NCBI GenBank assembly: GCA_963701015.1
Contig: OY969556.1
Span: 1,674,001 to 1,738,000, forward strand
DNA length: 64,000 nt
Direction of reading: 5' to 3'
From: MFD09286-c1 sp963701015
GTDB taxonomy: Bacteria > Bacteroidota > Bacteroidia > Bacteroidales > DTGW01
The notes beneath the pieces were generated by a model that saw only the letters and a list, made by a program, of their open reading frames with translations, ran no database searches and was not told the origin of the DNA. The first letter of the stretch is position 1. Each line of letters starts with the position of its first letter. This document shows positions 18,071 through 27,132 of this stretch, in pieces. Made by a program: the position numbers and the translations under genes.

Positions 18071-20836
18071 ATGAAAAATTTAAGTATACTTCCTATTAAT
18101 TCCAATATTCAACAATTTTCATATTTATACAACTTCATTAAAACAATTTATTTTAAAATTTTAATTTCAGTCACTTTTATTTTATTTTTAAATATCAGTT
18201 TAACTAATGCTTCTGTAATTTCTTATGCAAAAGATTCTGACGGAATTACATTCAAATTAGACACCGGATTATTGAAAATAAAAATTTGTACTGATGATGT
18301 AATTGAAGTAAAATATACATCTTTAGATTCTATTGCCAGAAAATCTTCACTTGTTGTGAATAATCAATGGCTGTCAATACCTTCATTTGATTTATCAAAA
18401 GCAGATTCAAAATTTGTAATTTCAACGAGCAAACTTAAAGTTACAATTGATAGTACAACACAATCAATTCAATACTTTACTTTAAATAATAATTTAATTT
18501 TGGCTGAAGATAATACACAATCAAAAACAATGACAGCTGCCACCATTGTAGGAATTAAAACTTATAATTGTTCCACACAATTTTTATCACCAGCTGATGA
18601 GGCTTTATTTGGATTAGGATGTCATCCAACCGATCAGGGATCAATGAATTACAAAGGACGGAATCAGGATATGGCCATTCAGTATATGACTGGTGCAATT
18701 CCTGTTTTATTATCAAATAAAGGTTATGGAATAATGTGGGATAATTATTCCGCTTCAAATTTTTACGGTTCAGTTGCATCTAATACAAAATATAAATATG
18801 TATCTGAAAGCGGCACAATGGTTGATTACTATTTCTTTTATGGACCTGAATTCGACCATATTATATCGTCATACCGTATCGCAACTGGAATTGCACCCAT
18901 GTTTCCCAAATGGGCATTTGGTTTGTTCCAATCGCAAGACCGTTATCAAAGCCAAGCCGAAGTTTTATCGGTTAAAAATAATTACAGGAATAACCATTTA
19001 CCAGTCGACTGCATAGTTCAGGACTGGTATTATTGGTATCCTGATTTTATTGGTTCACATATTATGTACCCAACAAATTATCCTGATCCTAAAGGAATGG
19101 TTGATTCATTACATAAGGCAAATATTCATGCCATGATTTCAATTTGGCCTGTATTTGATTCAACTACTAACAATTTTAAAGCATTGAAAAATATTGGAGG
19201 TTTAACCAGCATAATTTGGAGTGATGTAATGACACATAAATGGGATACATATTATGATGCACATAGTTTAAATGCCAGAAATTTATATTGGAATCAGGCG
19301 AATCAAAGTCTGATTTCAAAATATGGTTGGGATGCCTGGTGGGTTGATCAATGCGAACCTGATAATGGTGGTGATTTGGATGCAAGAAGAAAAAGTGTAT
19401 TTGCGATAGGCAAAGGAATTGATTATTTCAACACCTATTCATTGATGCATTCTGAAGGTTTGTATTCTAACTGGCGAAAAGATATTCCCGGAAAAAGGGC
19501 ATTTTTTCTAATTCGGCAAGCTTTTGCAGGCCAACAAAGAAACGCTACAACACTTTGGTCTTCAGATATTACGTGTACTTTCAGTTCATACAAAATTCAG
19601 GTACCACAGGGAATAAATGCTTGTGTTTCTGGAATACCTTATTGGACTTCAGACATAGGAGGTTACCACTTGAATTGGTCTGCGCCTGATTGGTCTACTG
19701 CTGCAAATCGCGAATTATTTACACGTTGGTTTCAATTTGGAACATTCTGCCCAATATTCCGAATTCATGGAAAAGGGGAAAGAGCTTTATTTTCAAAAAA
19801 TTGGGACGAAGCAACTAAAGCAATTTTATTGAATTATGATAATCTGCGTTACCGTTTAATGCCTTACATTTATTCACTTGGATGGAAAGTCACCAATGAA
19901 AATTATACCATAATGCGTGCATTGGCATTCGATTTTAGAACTGATTCTGCAATTAATAATATTCAGGATCAATATATGTTTGGACCTGCGTTTTTAGTAA
20001 ACCCTGTTACAGCACAATTATATAGCAATGGTAGTAGTTCATCAGGCACAATTAAAACAAGAAAAGTTTATTTACCGGCATCAACTACATGGTATGACTT
20101 TTGGACAGGAGAATCATATTCAGGAGGACAAACCATAAATTCAGAAGCGCCTATTGAAAAAATTCCTTTGTATATTAAAGCAGGTTCTATAATTCCAATG
20201 GGTCCATTTTTGCAATATGCAACGGAAAAAGTATCGGATACAATTGAGTTAAGGGTTTATAAAGGTGCTAGTGGAAATTTTACCATTTATGAAGATGAAA
20301 ATGATAATTATGATTATGAAAAAGGAAAACATTCTGAAATTCCTATAAATTACAACGATACAACCCAACAATTAGTTATAGGCAACAAAATAGGGAGTTA
20401 TGATAGTTTACCACATCATAAAACATTTAAAATTGTTTGGGTTGATAAAGGTTATGGTATTGGAATTGGCAGTCCATATAAATGTGATACAACTATTTTA
20501 TATGACGGTACTCGAATAGTTGTACCTTATGTTTCCAGAGGAAAACAAGTTGCAATACAAACAAAAAACAATAATAGTTTTAATTGTAAAATATATCCAA
20601 ATCCAACTGAAAACAAATTAAACATAATCATTAGTACCAATATTTCTGATGAATCACAAATAAAATTTACAGACTTATCTGGTAAGTGCGTTATATCAGT
20701 TTGTAAATATTTAATTGAAGGGGATAATTTAATTTCAATCAATACCAAAGAGTTTAATTTATCAGATGGTATGTATATTTTAACAATATGTGCAGGAAAC
20801 TATAATTTTGAAGAAAAGGTTAATATAAATAGTTAA
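18071..20836 (+). CDS. Secreted GH31-family alpha-glucosidase/xylosidase with T9SS sorting domain
   Basis: The 921-residue protein has a signal peptide near residues 28-50 and an N-terminal galactose-mutarotase-like domain. A GH31 TIM barrel follows (DCIVQDWYYWYPD, then AWWVDQCEPD with nucleophile Asp ~426), and then a beta-sandwich. The acid/base Asp is probably in WSSDITCTFSS. DIGGYHLNW and FCPIFRIHGKGER are also GH31-typical. The last ~80 residues form a type IX secretion C-terminal domain (IYPNPTENKLNI ... LSDGMYILTIC). It probably hydrolyses alpha-linked glucosides or xylosides at the cell surface. The exact substrate is not decided by the sequence. Confidence 0.9.
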   Translation: MKNLSILPINSNIQQFSYLYNFIKTIYFKILISVTFILFLNISLTNASVISYAKDSDGITFKLDTGLLKIKICTDDVIEVKYTSLDSIARKSSLVVNNQWLSIPSFDLSKADSKFVISTSKLKVTIDSTTQSIQYFTLNNNLILAEDNTQSKTMTAATIVGIKTYNCSTQFLSPADEALFGLGCHPTDQGSMNYKGRNQDMAIQYMTGAIPVLLSNKGYGIMWDNYSASNFYGSVASNTKYKYVSESGTMVDYYFFYGPEFDHIISSYRIATGIAPMFPKWAFGLFQSQDRYQSQAEVLSVKNNYRNNHLPVDCIVQDWYYWYPDFIGSHIMYPTNYPDPKGMVDSLHKANIHAMISIWPVFDSTTNNFKALKNIGGLTSIIWSDVMTHKWDTYYDAHSLNARNLYWNQANQSLISKYGWDAWWVDQCEPDNGGDLDARRKSVFAIGKGIDYFNTYSLMHSEGLYSNWRKDIPGKRAFFLIRQAFAGQQRNATTLWSSDITCTFSSYKIQVPQGINACVSGIPYWTSDIGGYHLNWSAPDWSTAANRELFTRWFQFGTFCPIFRIHGKGERALFSKNWDEATKAILLNYDNLRYRLMPYIYSLGWKVTNENYTIMRALAFDFRTDSAINNIQDQYMFGPAFLVNPVTAQLYSNGSSSSGTIKTRKVYLPASTTWYDFWTGESYSGGQTINSEAPIEKIPLYIKAGSIIPMGPFLQYATEKVSDTIELRVYKGASGNFTIYEDENDNYDYEKGKHSEIPINYNDTTQQLVIGNKIGSYDSLPHHKTFKIVWVDKGYGIGIGSPYKCDTTILYDGTRIVVPYVSRGKQVAIQTKNNNSFNCKIYPNPTENKLNIIISTNISDESQIKFTDLSGKCVISVCKYLIEGDNLISINTKEFNLSDGMYILTICAGNYNFEEKVNINS

Positions 20837-20853
20837 GTTAGAAATTTGATTCT

Positions 20854-20895
20854 TAAAAAATAAAAGTTCGAGTTATTTCGAACTTTTATTTTTTG
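20854..20895. terminator. Bidirectional terminator between GH31 gene and TPR gene
   Basis: AAAAAATAAAAGTTCGA pairs almost perfectly with TCGAACTTTTATTTTTT. The last codons of the minus-strand TPR gene lie inside it. Confidence 0.9.
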
Positions 20896-21973
20896 AAGTA
20901 TTATTTGTTCCAACAGGTGCAGTTACAGGTTGTGAAATTTTTTGGTGTAATATTTTGTTGGTTGCAATTATTTTACTTTTTGCATATCCGTCATTTTGAA
21001 AAAGTTGTAGAGCTGATTCAAAATAGCCCAAAGCTTTATTATAATCTTTAATTTTAAAGCTCTCGTTTCCTTCAACAATTATACTATCATAACGGCTTCT
21101 GTTTTGCAAATATACGGCGTTTGAAACTTCATCTAATGATTGTAAATTGCTTTTAATTTGTTTATCTTTTGGTTTCATTGCCCTGGCAAAATTATAATTC
21201 AACCTGGCTTTATCGTAATCTTTATTCTGAAGCGCATCATCTGCAATCTCCAAAGTTCGCTGATAAAAATCATCTAGTAATTTCTCCTTTTTATAAGCCT
21301 TTATAATTTTATTGGCTTTGTCATGGGCAACATCATCATCAGGTATTAACAAAGCAGCCTGAACATACTTATAAAAGGCTTCCTCCGTTTTATTTTTAAC
21401 CAATAATTTATCACCTTCAGAAATCAGTTTATTATAATCTCGTTGCAATAATTGATTTGTTTTAGCTATAATCTGATATAGTGTACCCATTTTAGATTTT
21501 CTTGTATCCGGTTCAAAAAACCATCCTTTTTTAGAATTAAAGTTATAATAAACAACAGGTTCACTGAATGCTTCGGTTTTCAAGCCTGGATAATCTTTAA
21601 ATATGCTTATTGTAAAATCGAAAGTTTCACCAATTCCACCACTTCTCAATACATCATTTGTAACAGTTGTATTCAGTTCAATTTTTTCAGGAATAAATCC
21701 TTCCTTAAGTGCCTCGATTACATATATTGTGTTGTGACGTAAATTAATTTTAAATAAACCTTTGTCATCGTTAACTGTAGAAGTAATTTTCACGCCATCA
21801 ATATAAAAATTAAGCGTTACACCAGAAATTGGATAATCACCATCATCCACCTCTCCTCCTAAGCTGAAATAATCGGTTGGATCAAAAAATGCAGCAGCAT
21901 TACTTTTTACTACAAGCAATATTTGAAGAAAAATTAGAATAAATAATATTTCAACATAACGAATTTTTCTCAT
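20873..21973 (-). CDS. TPR protein with carboxypeptidase-like beta-sandwich domain
   Basis: The 366-residue secreted protein has a signal peptide (ILFILIFLQILLVVKSNAAA). A CarboxypepD_reg-like domain follows (residues ~40-125: FSLGGEVDDGDYPISGVTLNFYIDGVKI, then IYVIEALKEGFIPEKIEL). After a linker come at least three TPR-like repeats (KLISEGDKLLVKNKTEEAFYKYVQAALLIPDD, ALQNKDYDKARLNYNFARAMKPKD, YNKALGYFESALQLF). The family occurs in Bacteroidota cell-envelope operons near gliding or secretion genes, but the function here is unknown. Its stop codon is inside a terminator hairpin. It is followed on the same strand, across a 61-bp gap, by lolA. Confidence 0.75.
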   Translation of the reverse strand: MRKIRYVEILFILIFLQILLVVKSNAAAFFDPTDYFSLGGEVDDGDYPISGVTLNFYIDGVKITSTVNDDKGLFKINLRHNTIYVIEALKEGFIPEKIELNTTVTNDVLRSGGIGETFDFTISIFKDYPGLKTEAFSEPVVYYNFNSKKGWFFEPDTRKSKMGTLYQIIAKTNQLLQRDYNKLISEGDKLLVKNKTEEAFYKYVQAALLIPDDDVAHDKANKIIKAYKKEKLLDDFYQRTLEIADDALQNKDYDKARLNYNFARAMKPKDKQIKSNLQSLDEVSNAVYLQNRSRYDSIIVEGNESFKIKDYNKALGYFESALQLFQNDGYAKSKIIATNKILHQKISQPVTAPVGTNNTSKNKSSK

Positions 21974-22034
21974 AACGAATTTGGAAAATTTTGCTTGTAA
22001 TTTACAAACCTTTTATGAAAAATAAAAGAAATTG

Positions 22035-22691
22035 TTATCGTAAATCCACTACTTCAACATCTTTGTGATCTTTGGTATCAAATGAAAAGTTGCTATCAGT
22101 GGCATTAGCATTTGGGTTAAAATTTTCAATATTAACCGTATAATCTACTCCCGATTTCATTTTAGCCTGGGCTATTACCAATTGTAATTTTTCTTTGTCA
22201 ATTATTAATTTAATAATCGAATAATTCCTTTTAATTTCTTTGGGATATAAATCAACTTCATAACAAGTTCTGCTATTGACTGTAATTTCACCCAGGTATT
22301 GAAATTTATATTCCTTTGGAAAAATTGTAAACATTTTCACCGGATTACTTAAAAAGAAATCATCTTTTGATTTTTCAGGTTTAACTATACTTACTTCATT
22401 AGATTGCTTGGTATAATTGTAAACATCTTTACCATCAAAATAAATTTCATTTTTATCAATAACAATTTTATACTTATTTTTTTCAATTAAAATAGAACCT
22501 TTGGTTGATGATTTTTGGTCATTTTGATGATTTTCCGAAGTTATTAAAAACGTTGCACTATAAGCTTTATATGATTTTGTCTTAGCTGAAAATTCATCTA
22601 AGATTCTTTTTGCTTCAGGATCTTGTTGCCCAAAAACAAAAGTTGGAAAAAGAAAAAATGAGATAAGTATTGATAATTTATTCATCTTCAA
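22035..22691 (-). CDS. lolA: Outer-membrane lipoprotein carrier LolA
   Basis: The 218-residue periplasmic chaperone takes lipoproteins released from the inner membrane to the outer membrane. It has a signal peptide (LSILISFFLFPTFVFGQ) and LolA-type strands: SYKAYSATFLI, TKGSILIEKNKYKIVIDKNEIYFDGKDVYNYTKQSNEVSI and NFSFDTKDHKDVEVVDLR at the end. The length is normal. It begins 3 bp after the corrected ftsK stop, so ftsK and lolA are co-transcribed. Confidence 0.88.
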   Translation of the reverse strand: MKMNKLSILISFFLFPTFVFGQQDPEAKRILDEFSAKTKSYKAYSATFLITSENHQNDQKSSTKGSILIEKNKYKIVIDKNEIYFDGKDVYNYTKQSNEVSIVKPEKSKDDFFLSNPVKMFTIFPKEYKFQYLGEITVNSRTCYEVDLYPKEIKRNYSIIKLIIDKEKLQLVIAQAKMKSGVDYTVNIENFNPNANATDSNFSFDTKDHKDVEVVDLR

Positions 22692-22694
22692 TAT

Positions 22695-25119
22695 TTATTT
22701 ATGATCGATTCGATTGATAAGTTGTTCCAAAGATAGTTCATCGACAATTAAAACCTGACGGGCTTTGCTCCCTTCGTTTGGCCCAACAACACCAGCGGCT
22801 TCAAGTTGCGTCCATTATTCTTCCGGCACGATTATATCCAATTGAGAATTTTCGCTGAATGAGTGATGTTGAGCCTTGTTGGTTCATTACAATTAACCTG
22901 GCGGCTTCATCAAACAGTCCGTCACGTGAATTCAAATCAATATCTGTAAAATCATCACTTCCTTCCGAAGGAACTTCAGGTAATACATAAGCTGAAGGAT
23001 AACCTCTTTGGGAGCTAATAAAATCTGCAATCCTGTCAATTTCTGGAGTATCTACAAATGCACATTGAACACGTATCAAATCGCTTCCTGTAGAAATTAG
23101 CATATCACCTCGACCAATTAATTGATTAGCTCCGGGACTGTCTAATATTGTCCGAGAATCAATCATTGATGTTACCCTGAAAGCAAGACGTGCCGGAAAG
23201 TTTGCTTTAATTACACCGGTTATAATATTTGTTGTAGGCCGTTGTGTTGCAATAATTAAGTGAATTCCGATAGCCCTCGCTAACTGCGCTAAACGCGCCA
23301 ATGGCGTTTCAATTTCACGACCGGCTGTCATGATTAAATCGGCAAATTCATCAATTATAAGCACAATGTATGGCATAAACTTATGTCCGTGCTCCGGATT
23401 CAGTCGGCGTTCAATAAACTTGGCATTGTATTCCTTCAAATTCCTTACGTGAGCTTTTTTAAGCAAATCGTATCTGCTATCCATTTCAATAGTAAGCGAA
23501 TTGAGCGTGTTGATAACCTTTTGTGTATCTGTAATAATTGGCTCCTCTGTATCAGGCAGTTTTGCCAAAAAATGTTTTTCCAATTTCGAATAAAGTGTTA
23601 GTTCAACTTTTTTTGGATCAATAAGTACAAATTTAAGTTCCGAAGGATGCTTTTTATATAATAATGAGGCAATCATGGCATTTAATCCGACAGATTTTCC
23701 CTGTCCTGTGGCTCCTGCAACTAAAAGATGCGGCATTTTAGCCAAATCAATTACAAAAGTTTCGTTCGAAATTGTTTTGCCCAATACAATGGCCAAATCG
23801 TAATTCGTTTCCTGGAATTTTTTAGCTGAAATTACTGATTTCATTGAAACAATTTCAGGATTTCGGTTTGGGACTTCAATACCAATTGTTCCCCTGCCAG
23901 GAATTGGTGCAATAATTCGAATACCCAATGCTGCAAGACTTAAAGCGATATCATCTTCAAGACTTTTTATTTTTGAAATACGAATTCCTGGAGCCGGTAC
24001 AATTTCATATAATGTTACTGTTGGGCCAATAGTGGCCTTAATTTTATCTATTTGAATTTTATAATTAGCAAGGGTTTCAACAATTTTATTTTTATTGGTT
24101 ATTAATTCTTCATTGGTAACTTCAGGATTTCCCGATTTATGGTCTTCCAGTAATTCAATTGTAGGATACTTATAATCCGACAGATCAAGTTTAGGATCGT
24201 AAGGGCCAAATTCTCTCAATAAGGCTTCGGAAGTTGATAATTCTTCAGGAATATTTTCTTCAATTTCAATTTGAATTTCATTTTCCGAATTTGGAATTTG
24301 AGATTCAGCTACAACAAAAGGTAATGCATCTTCTATACTATCATTATTATCAGGTTTTTCGAAAATTAATTCAATTCCCTGATCCGAAATTTGCTTGGTT
24401 AAATCTTCCTTTAATAGTAATTCGTCCTCATTATTTGTTTCAATATTTTCTGGAACTTTTGTTTTTTCGGAAATTAATTCAGATTGGATCAACTTTGGTT
24501 TTCTGTTAAAGGGTTTTGAAATTACAGCTAAGAACCAACTTACAAAGCTTTTGATAGTAAAAGCCAAAAATGTAAATATAATTGCTGTAATGAAAAGTCC
24601 TGTTCCAACTTTGCCCATAAATGCATTTAACCAACGGGTAACAAAATAACCATGACCTCCACCTAATCCACTGCCCAAATAGCCATTAGCACTTCCAAAT
24701 AAATAACCTAAAGTTGCAGAGAATATAATAATTCCAAAAATAACAATCCTAACTGTTCTCCGAACTTGAAAAAATTTAATATGTATTAATTTTAATCCAA
24801 TTAAAAGTAAAATAAAAGGGAAACCAAAAGATGCTAAACCGAACCAATCATTAATAAAAATATTAGCAATCCTGGCACCCGTTTTTCCGGCCCAATTTTC
24901 AACTGTTACATTGGCATCAGAAAAAATATTCTGCCATGTAAAACTCTGATCAGCTTTCCAGGTAAATAAGTACGATATAAAAGATACAGTTAGGAATAAC
25001 CCTGAGAATATTATGACGACACCAAAAACAACTTTAAAGCGGTCATCACGCAATATTCCTTTCTTATTATTTGATTTTGGAACAGTTGTCTCTTTTTTTT
25101 CTATTTTTTCTTTAGCCAT
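22695..25119 (-). CDS. ftsK: DNA translocase FtsK, C-terminus frame-shifted by one base
   Basis: The enzyme resolves chromosome dimers and pumps DNA at the division septum. The N-terminus has four transmembrane helices, a Glu/Pro-rich linker follows, and the motor comes last: Walker A GATGQGKS (~residue 468), Walker B YIVLIIDEFADLI, and IGIHLIIATQRPTTNIITGVIKANFPARLAF. The winged-helix gamma domain begins LIQRKFSIGYNRAGRIMD. The reading frame then hits a stop at 22801, but one base lower the frame continues with QLEAAGVVGPNEGSKARQ...NRIDHK to 22695. One extra base near 22809 explains it; the span is 2425 nt, one over a multiple of three. FtsK is usually essential, so a sequencing or assembly error is likely. 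Confidence 0.9.
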
Positions 25120-25213
25120 TGGCTGGTCGATATTTTTAATAGGCCAAATTTAGCATTTCTTATATTTATGAAAGTGTTGGAATTAGAATTTTATAAACAA
25201 GTAATAGTGAATA

Positions 25214-25903
25214 TTATTCTAGCAATTTTGCAATTACTCCAGATAGTTTATCACGTGAAACTCTTTTATATTCCTTTGGAATTTCAAAAATATCTTTAGA
25301 AACTGGAACCTGCTTATATTTTGAGGCAGTTAGCTGCATATCGATATTGCTTATTGATATATTAAATTGCATCAAAACGCCGTCTAATTCATTAAAAGGT
25401 GTAGATTTATTGGGATTTTTTATTTTTACTTCATCGGAATAATAAACAGTAAAAGGAGGTCGATTGCCATTAGTAAAGCCAATAGTAGCCTTTTTACATT
25501 TAAACCCTGCAATTATTTTAGTTTCAGTAGTAGTTGTAATTTTAATATCCTTCAACCCTTCATAAAAAAAAGGTTGTTCGTACTTTTCTCCTGTGTAAAA
25601 ATATTTATTATCCATTACCTTCAAAATCATTGTGTTAGTTTGTTTTCTAAAATCGCTTAAATTACTTAGTGAAAACATACCCATAAATCCCTCAATTGTT
25701 GTAATGCCCTTATGCCCACGAAATTTTAGTGTAACTTTTTTAGGAAGTAAATTGGTTGGCATACTTGACTTATTTGATAAATAATTTACATTGTATTCTA
25801 TTATCCCTTGCGGTTGGTCAGAAAAGTCAATATTATCACATTTAGTGAAAATGATAAATCCACAAAAAATGAACAAAAATATTTTTATCCTCCTGTAAAT
25901 CAA
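25214..25903 (-). CDS. Putative lipoprotein, GLPGLI/DUF4412-like
   Basis: The 229-residue protein has a short signal peptide ending in a lipobox-like TKCDN (IFLFIFCGFIIFTKC). The body is beta-rich: GIIEYNVNYLS, KKVTLKFRGHKGITTIEGFMGMFS, KIIAGFKCKKATI and the PFTVYYSDEVKIKNPN stretch. This resembles the GLPGLI or DUF4412 families of small periplasmic proteins, where a substrate-cleavage-then-binding pattern has been proposed. I cannot be more exact. It is on the same strand as ftsK, but 94 bp upstream of the ftsK start. Confidence 0.6.
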   Translation of the reverse strand: MIYRRIKIFLFIFCGFIIFTKCDNIDFSDQPQGIIEYNVNYLSNKSSMPTNLLPKKVTLKFRGHKGITTIEGFMGMFSLSNLSDFRKQTNTMILKVMDNKYFYTGEKYEQPFFYEGLKDIKITTTTETKIIAGFKCKKATIGFTNGNRPPFTVYYSDEVKIKNPNKSTPFNELDGVLMQFNISISNIDMQLTASKYKQVPVSKDIFEIPKEYKRVSRDKLSGVIAKLLE

Positions 25904-26145
25904 GCTTAGACTATTTTGTATGACTTTGGTAAATTTAGAAAATTATATTGATTCATTCTATGCCATTTTATTTATTTTCCAGATAGTTAAGTTTTTGTAT
26001 AAATTAATGATAATTAAGACACTGTAAATTAGAAAAATGTGACACTAACATCTAAGTGAAGAATTGTAACAGATAAAAGGCTAAAGGAAAAATGGATTTA
26101 AAAAAATAATTAAAAAAAATGGAATATTATTTAAGTAATAGCATT
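25904..26145. other. Intergenic region, no gene seen
   Basis: AT-rich, with no recognisable gene or hairpin. Confidence 0.5.
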
Positions 26146-26301
26146 TCAGGATTCATTAAAATCAGATTTCCAACCAAAACATTCAGGACAGTTCCAGTCT
26201 TCAGGAATTGTTTCAAATGATGTTCCAGGTTCTATATTATTTTCAGGATCGCCAATTGCAGGATCATAAATAAACCCACATGTGCATTTGAATTTCTTCA
26301 T
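26146..26301 (-). CDS. Rubredoxin with CxC first metal site
   Basis: This short gene encodes 51 residues. It has the rubredoxin body: CGFIYDPAIGDPENNIEPGTSFETIPEDWNCPEC. The first knuckle reads KCTCGF, with one residue between the cysteines in place of the usual CxxC. The second is CPEC followed by FGWKSDF instead of the usual CGxxK. Rubredoxins carry one electron on an Fe(Cys)4 centre. The CxC spacing may be a genuine variant or a 3-base loss. The start is the only ATG that fits the family. Confidence 0.85.
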   Translation of the reverse strand: MKKFKCTCGFIYDPAIGDPENNIEPGTSFETIPEDWNCPECFGWKSDFNES

Positions 26302-26402
26302 ATCATTTTTATTTTTGATATGTTAGCCTAATCAAATTTCAGCATAAAATTTTAATTTGTCAAAATTGAAATAATAAATTATCATGAAGAATAAAAACAA
26401 AA

Positions 26403-26425
26403 AAACCGCCAATTATGTGCGGTTT
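26403..26425 (-). terminator. Terminator after mce
   Basis: AACCGC pairs with GCGGTT. Read on the minus strand it is followed by seven T residues, just after the epimerase stop codon. Confidence 0.8.
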
Positions 26426-26448
26426 AAATAAATATTTTATAATTAATT

Positions 26449-26850
26449 CTATTTGCTACAAAGCTCCGTTAAAACTCCAAATGTTGATTTAGGATGAAGA
26501 AAACCTATGTTCAATCCTTCTGCTCCTTTCCTACCCTGCTTATCAATTAATGTTATTCCCTTTGATTCTGATTCCTTTAAAGCTTCATTAACATCGTTCA
26601 CAGCAAATGCCAAATGGTGAATCCCAGCTCCTTTTTTCTCTATAAATTTACCAATTGGCCCTTCAGGATCAGTTGATTCCAATAATTCAATTTTTGTTTG
26701 ACCTACCATAAAAAAAGCAGTTTTGACTTTTTGGTCTGCGACTTCTTCAACTGAGTAACATTCAAGCCCTAAAACATTGGTGTAATAATTTATAGCATCA
26801 TTTAAATTGTTTACCGCTATCCCAATATGTTCAATATGTGTTGGTTTCAT
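26449..26850 (-). CDS. mce: Methylmalonyl-CoA epimerase
   Basis: The 133-residue enzyme of the VOC/glyoxalase fold interconverts (2R)- and (2S)-methylmalonyl-CoA in the propionate/succinate pathway. It has HIEHIGIAVNNLNDAINYYTNVLGLE at the start (His metal ligand), KTAFFMVGQTKIELLE in the middle, and GAGIHHLAFAVNDV with a second metal-ligand His. LHPKSTFGVLTELCSK at the end carries the last metal-binding Glu. The length is normal. No mutase gene is in the window. Confidence 0.9.
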   Translation of the reverse strand: MKPTHIEHIGIAVNNLNDAINYYTNVLGLECYSVEEVADQKVKTAFFMVGQTKIELLESTDPEGPIGKFIEKKGAGIHHLAFAVNDVNEALKESESKGITLIDKQGRKGAEGLNIGFLHPKSTFGVLTELCSK

Positions 26851-27132
26851 TTTATATAAGATTAATTTTTTTGATTGGCAAAAGTAATTAGAATAACGAA
26901 TTATAGAATTTATTCAATATATTTTTTCGCGAATATTATTAATGTGTTAAAAATTAAATGTGAAATAACTTATAAATAATAATACTAGATATTAAGTAGT
27001 TAAATCGTTTATTTGGAATTGTTATAAATTGTACAATTTCTTTTAAAATATGTGTATGGAATCTTAAAACTTTTTATAATTGTCTCCGAATGTTTTATAC
27101 TTTTTTAAAAACCAAATTTAAATCTTATTTCA

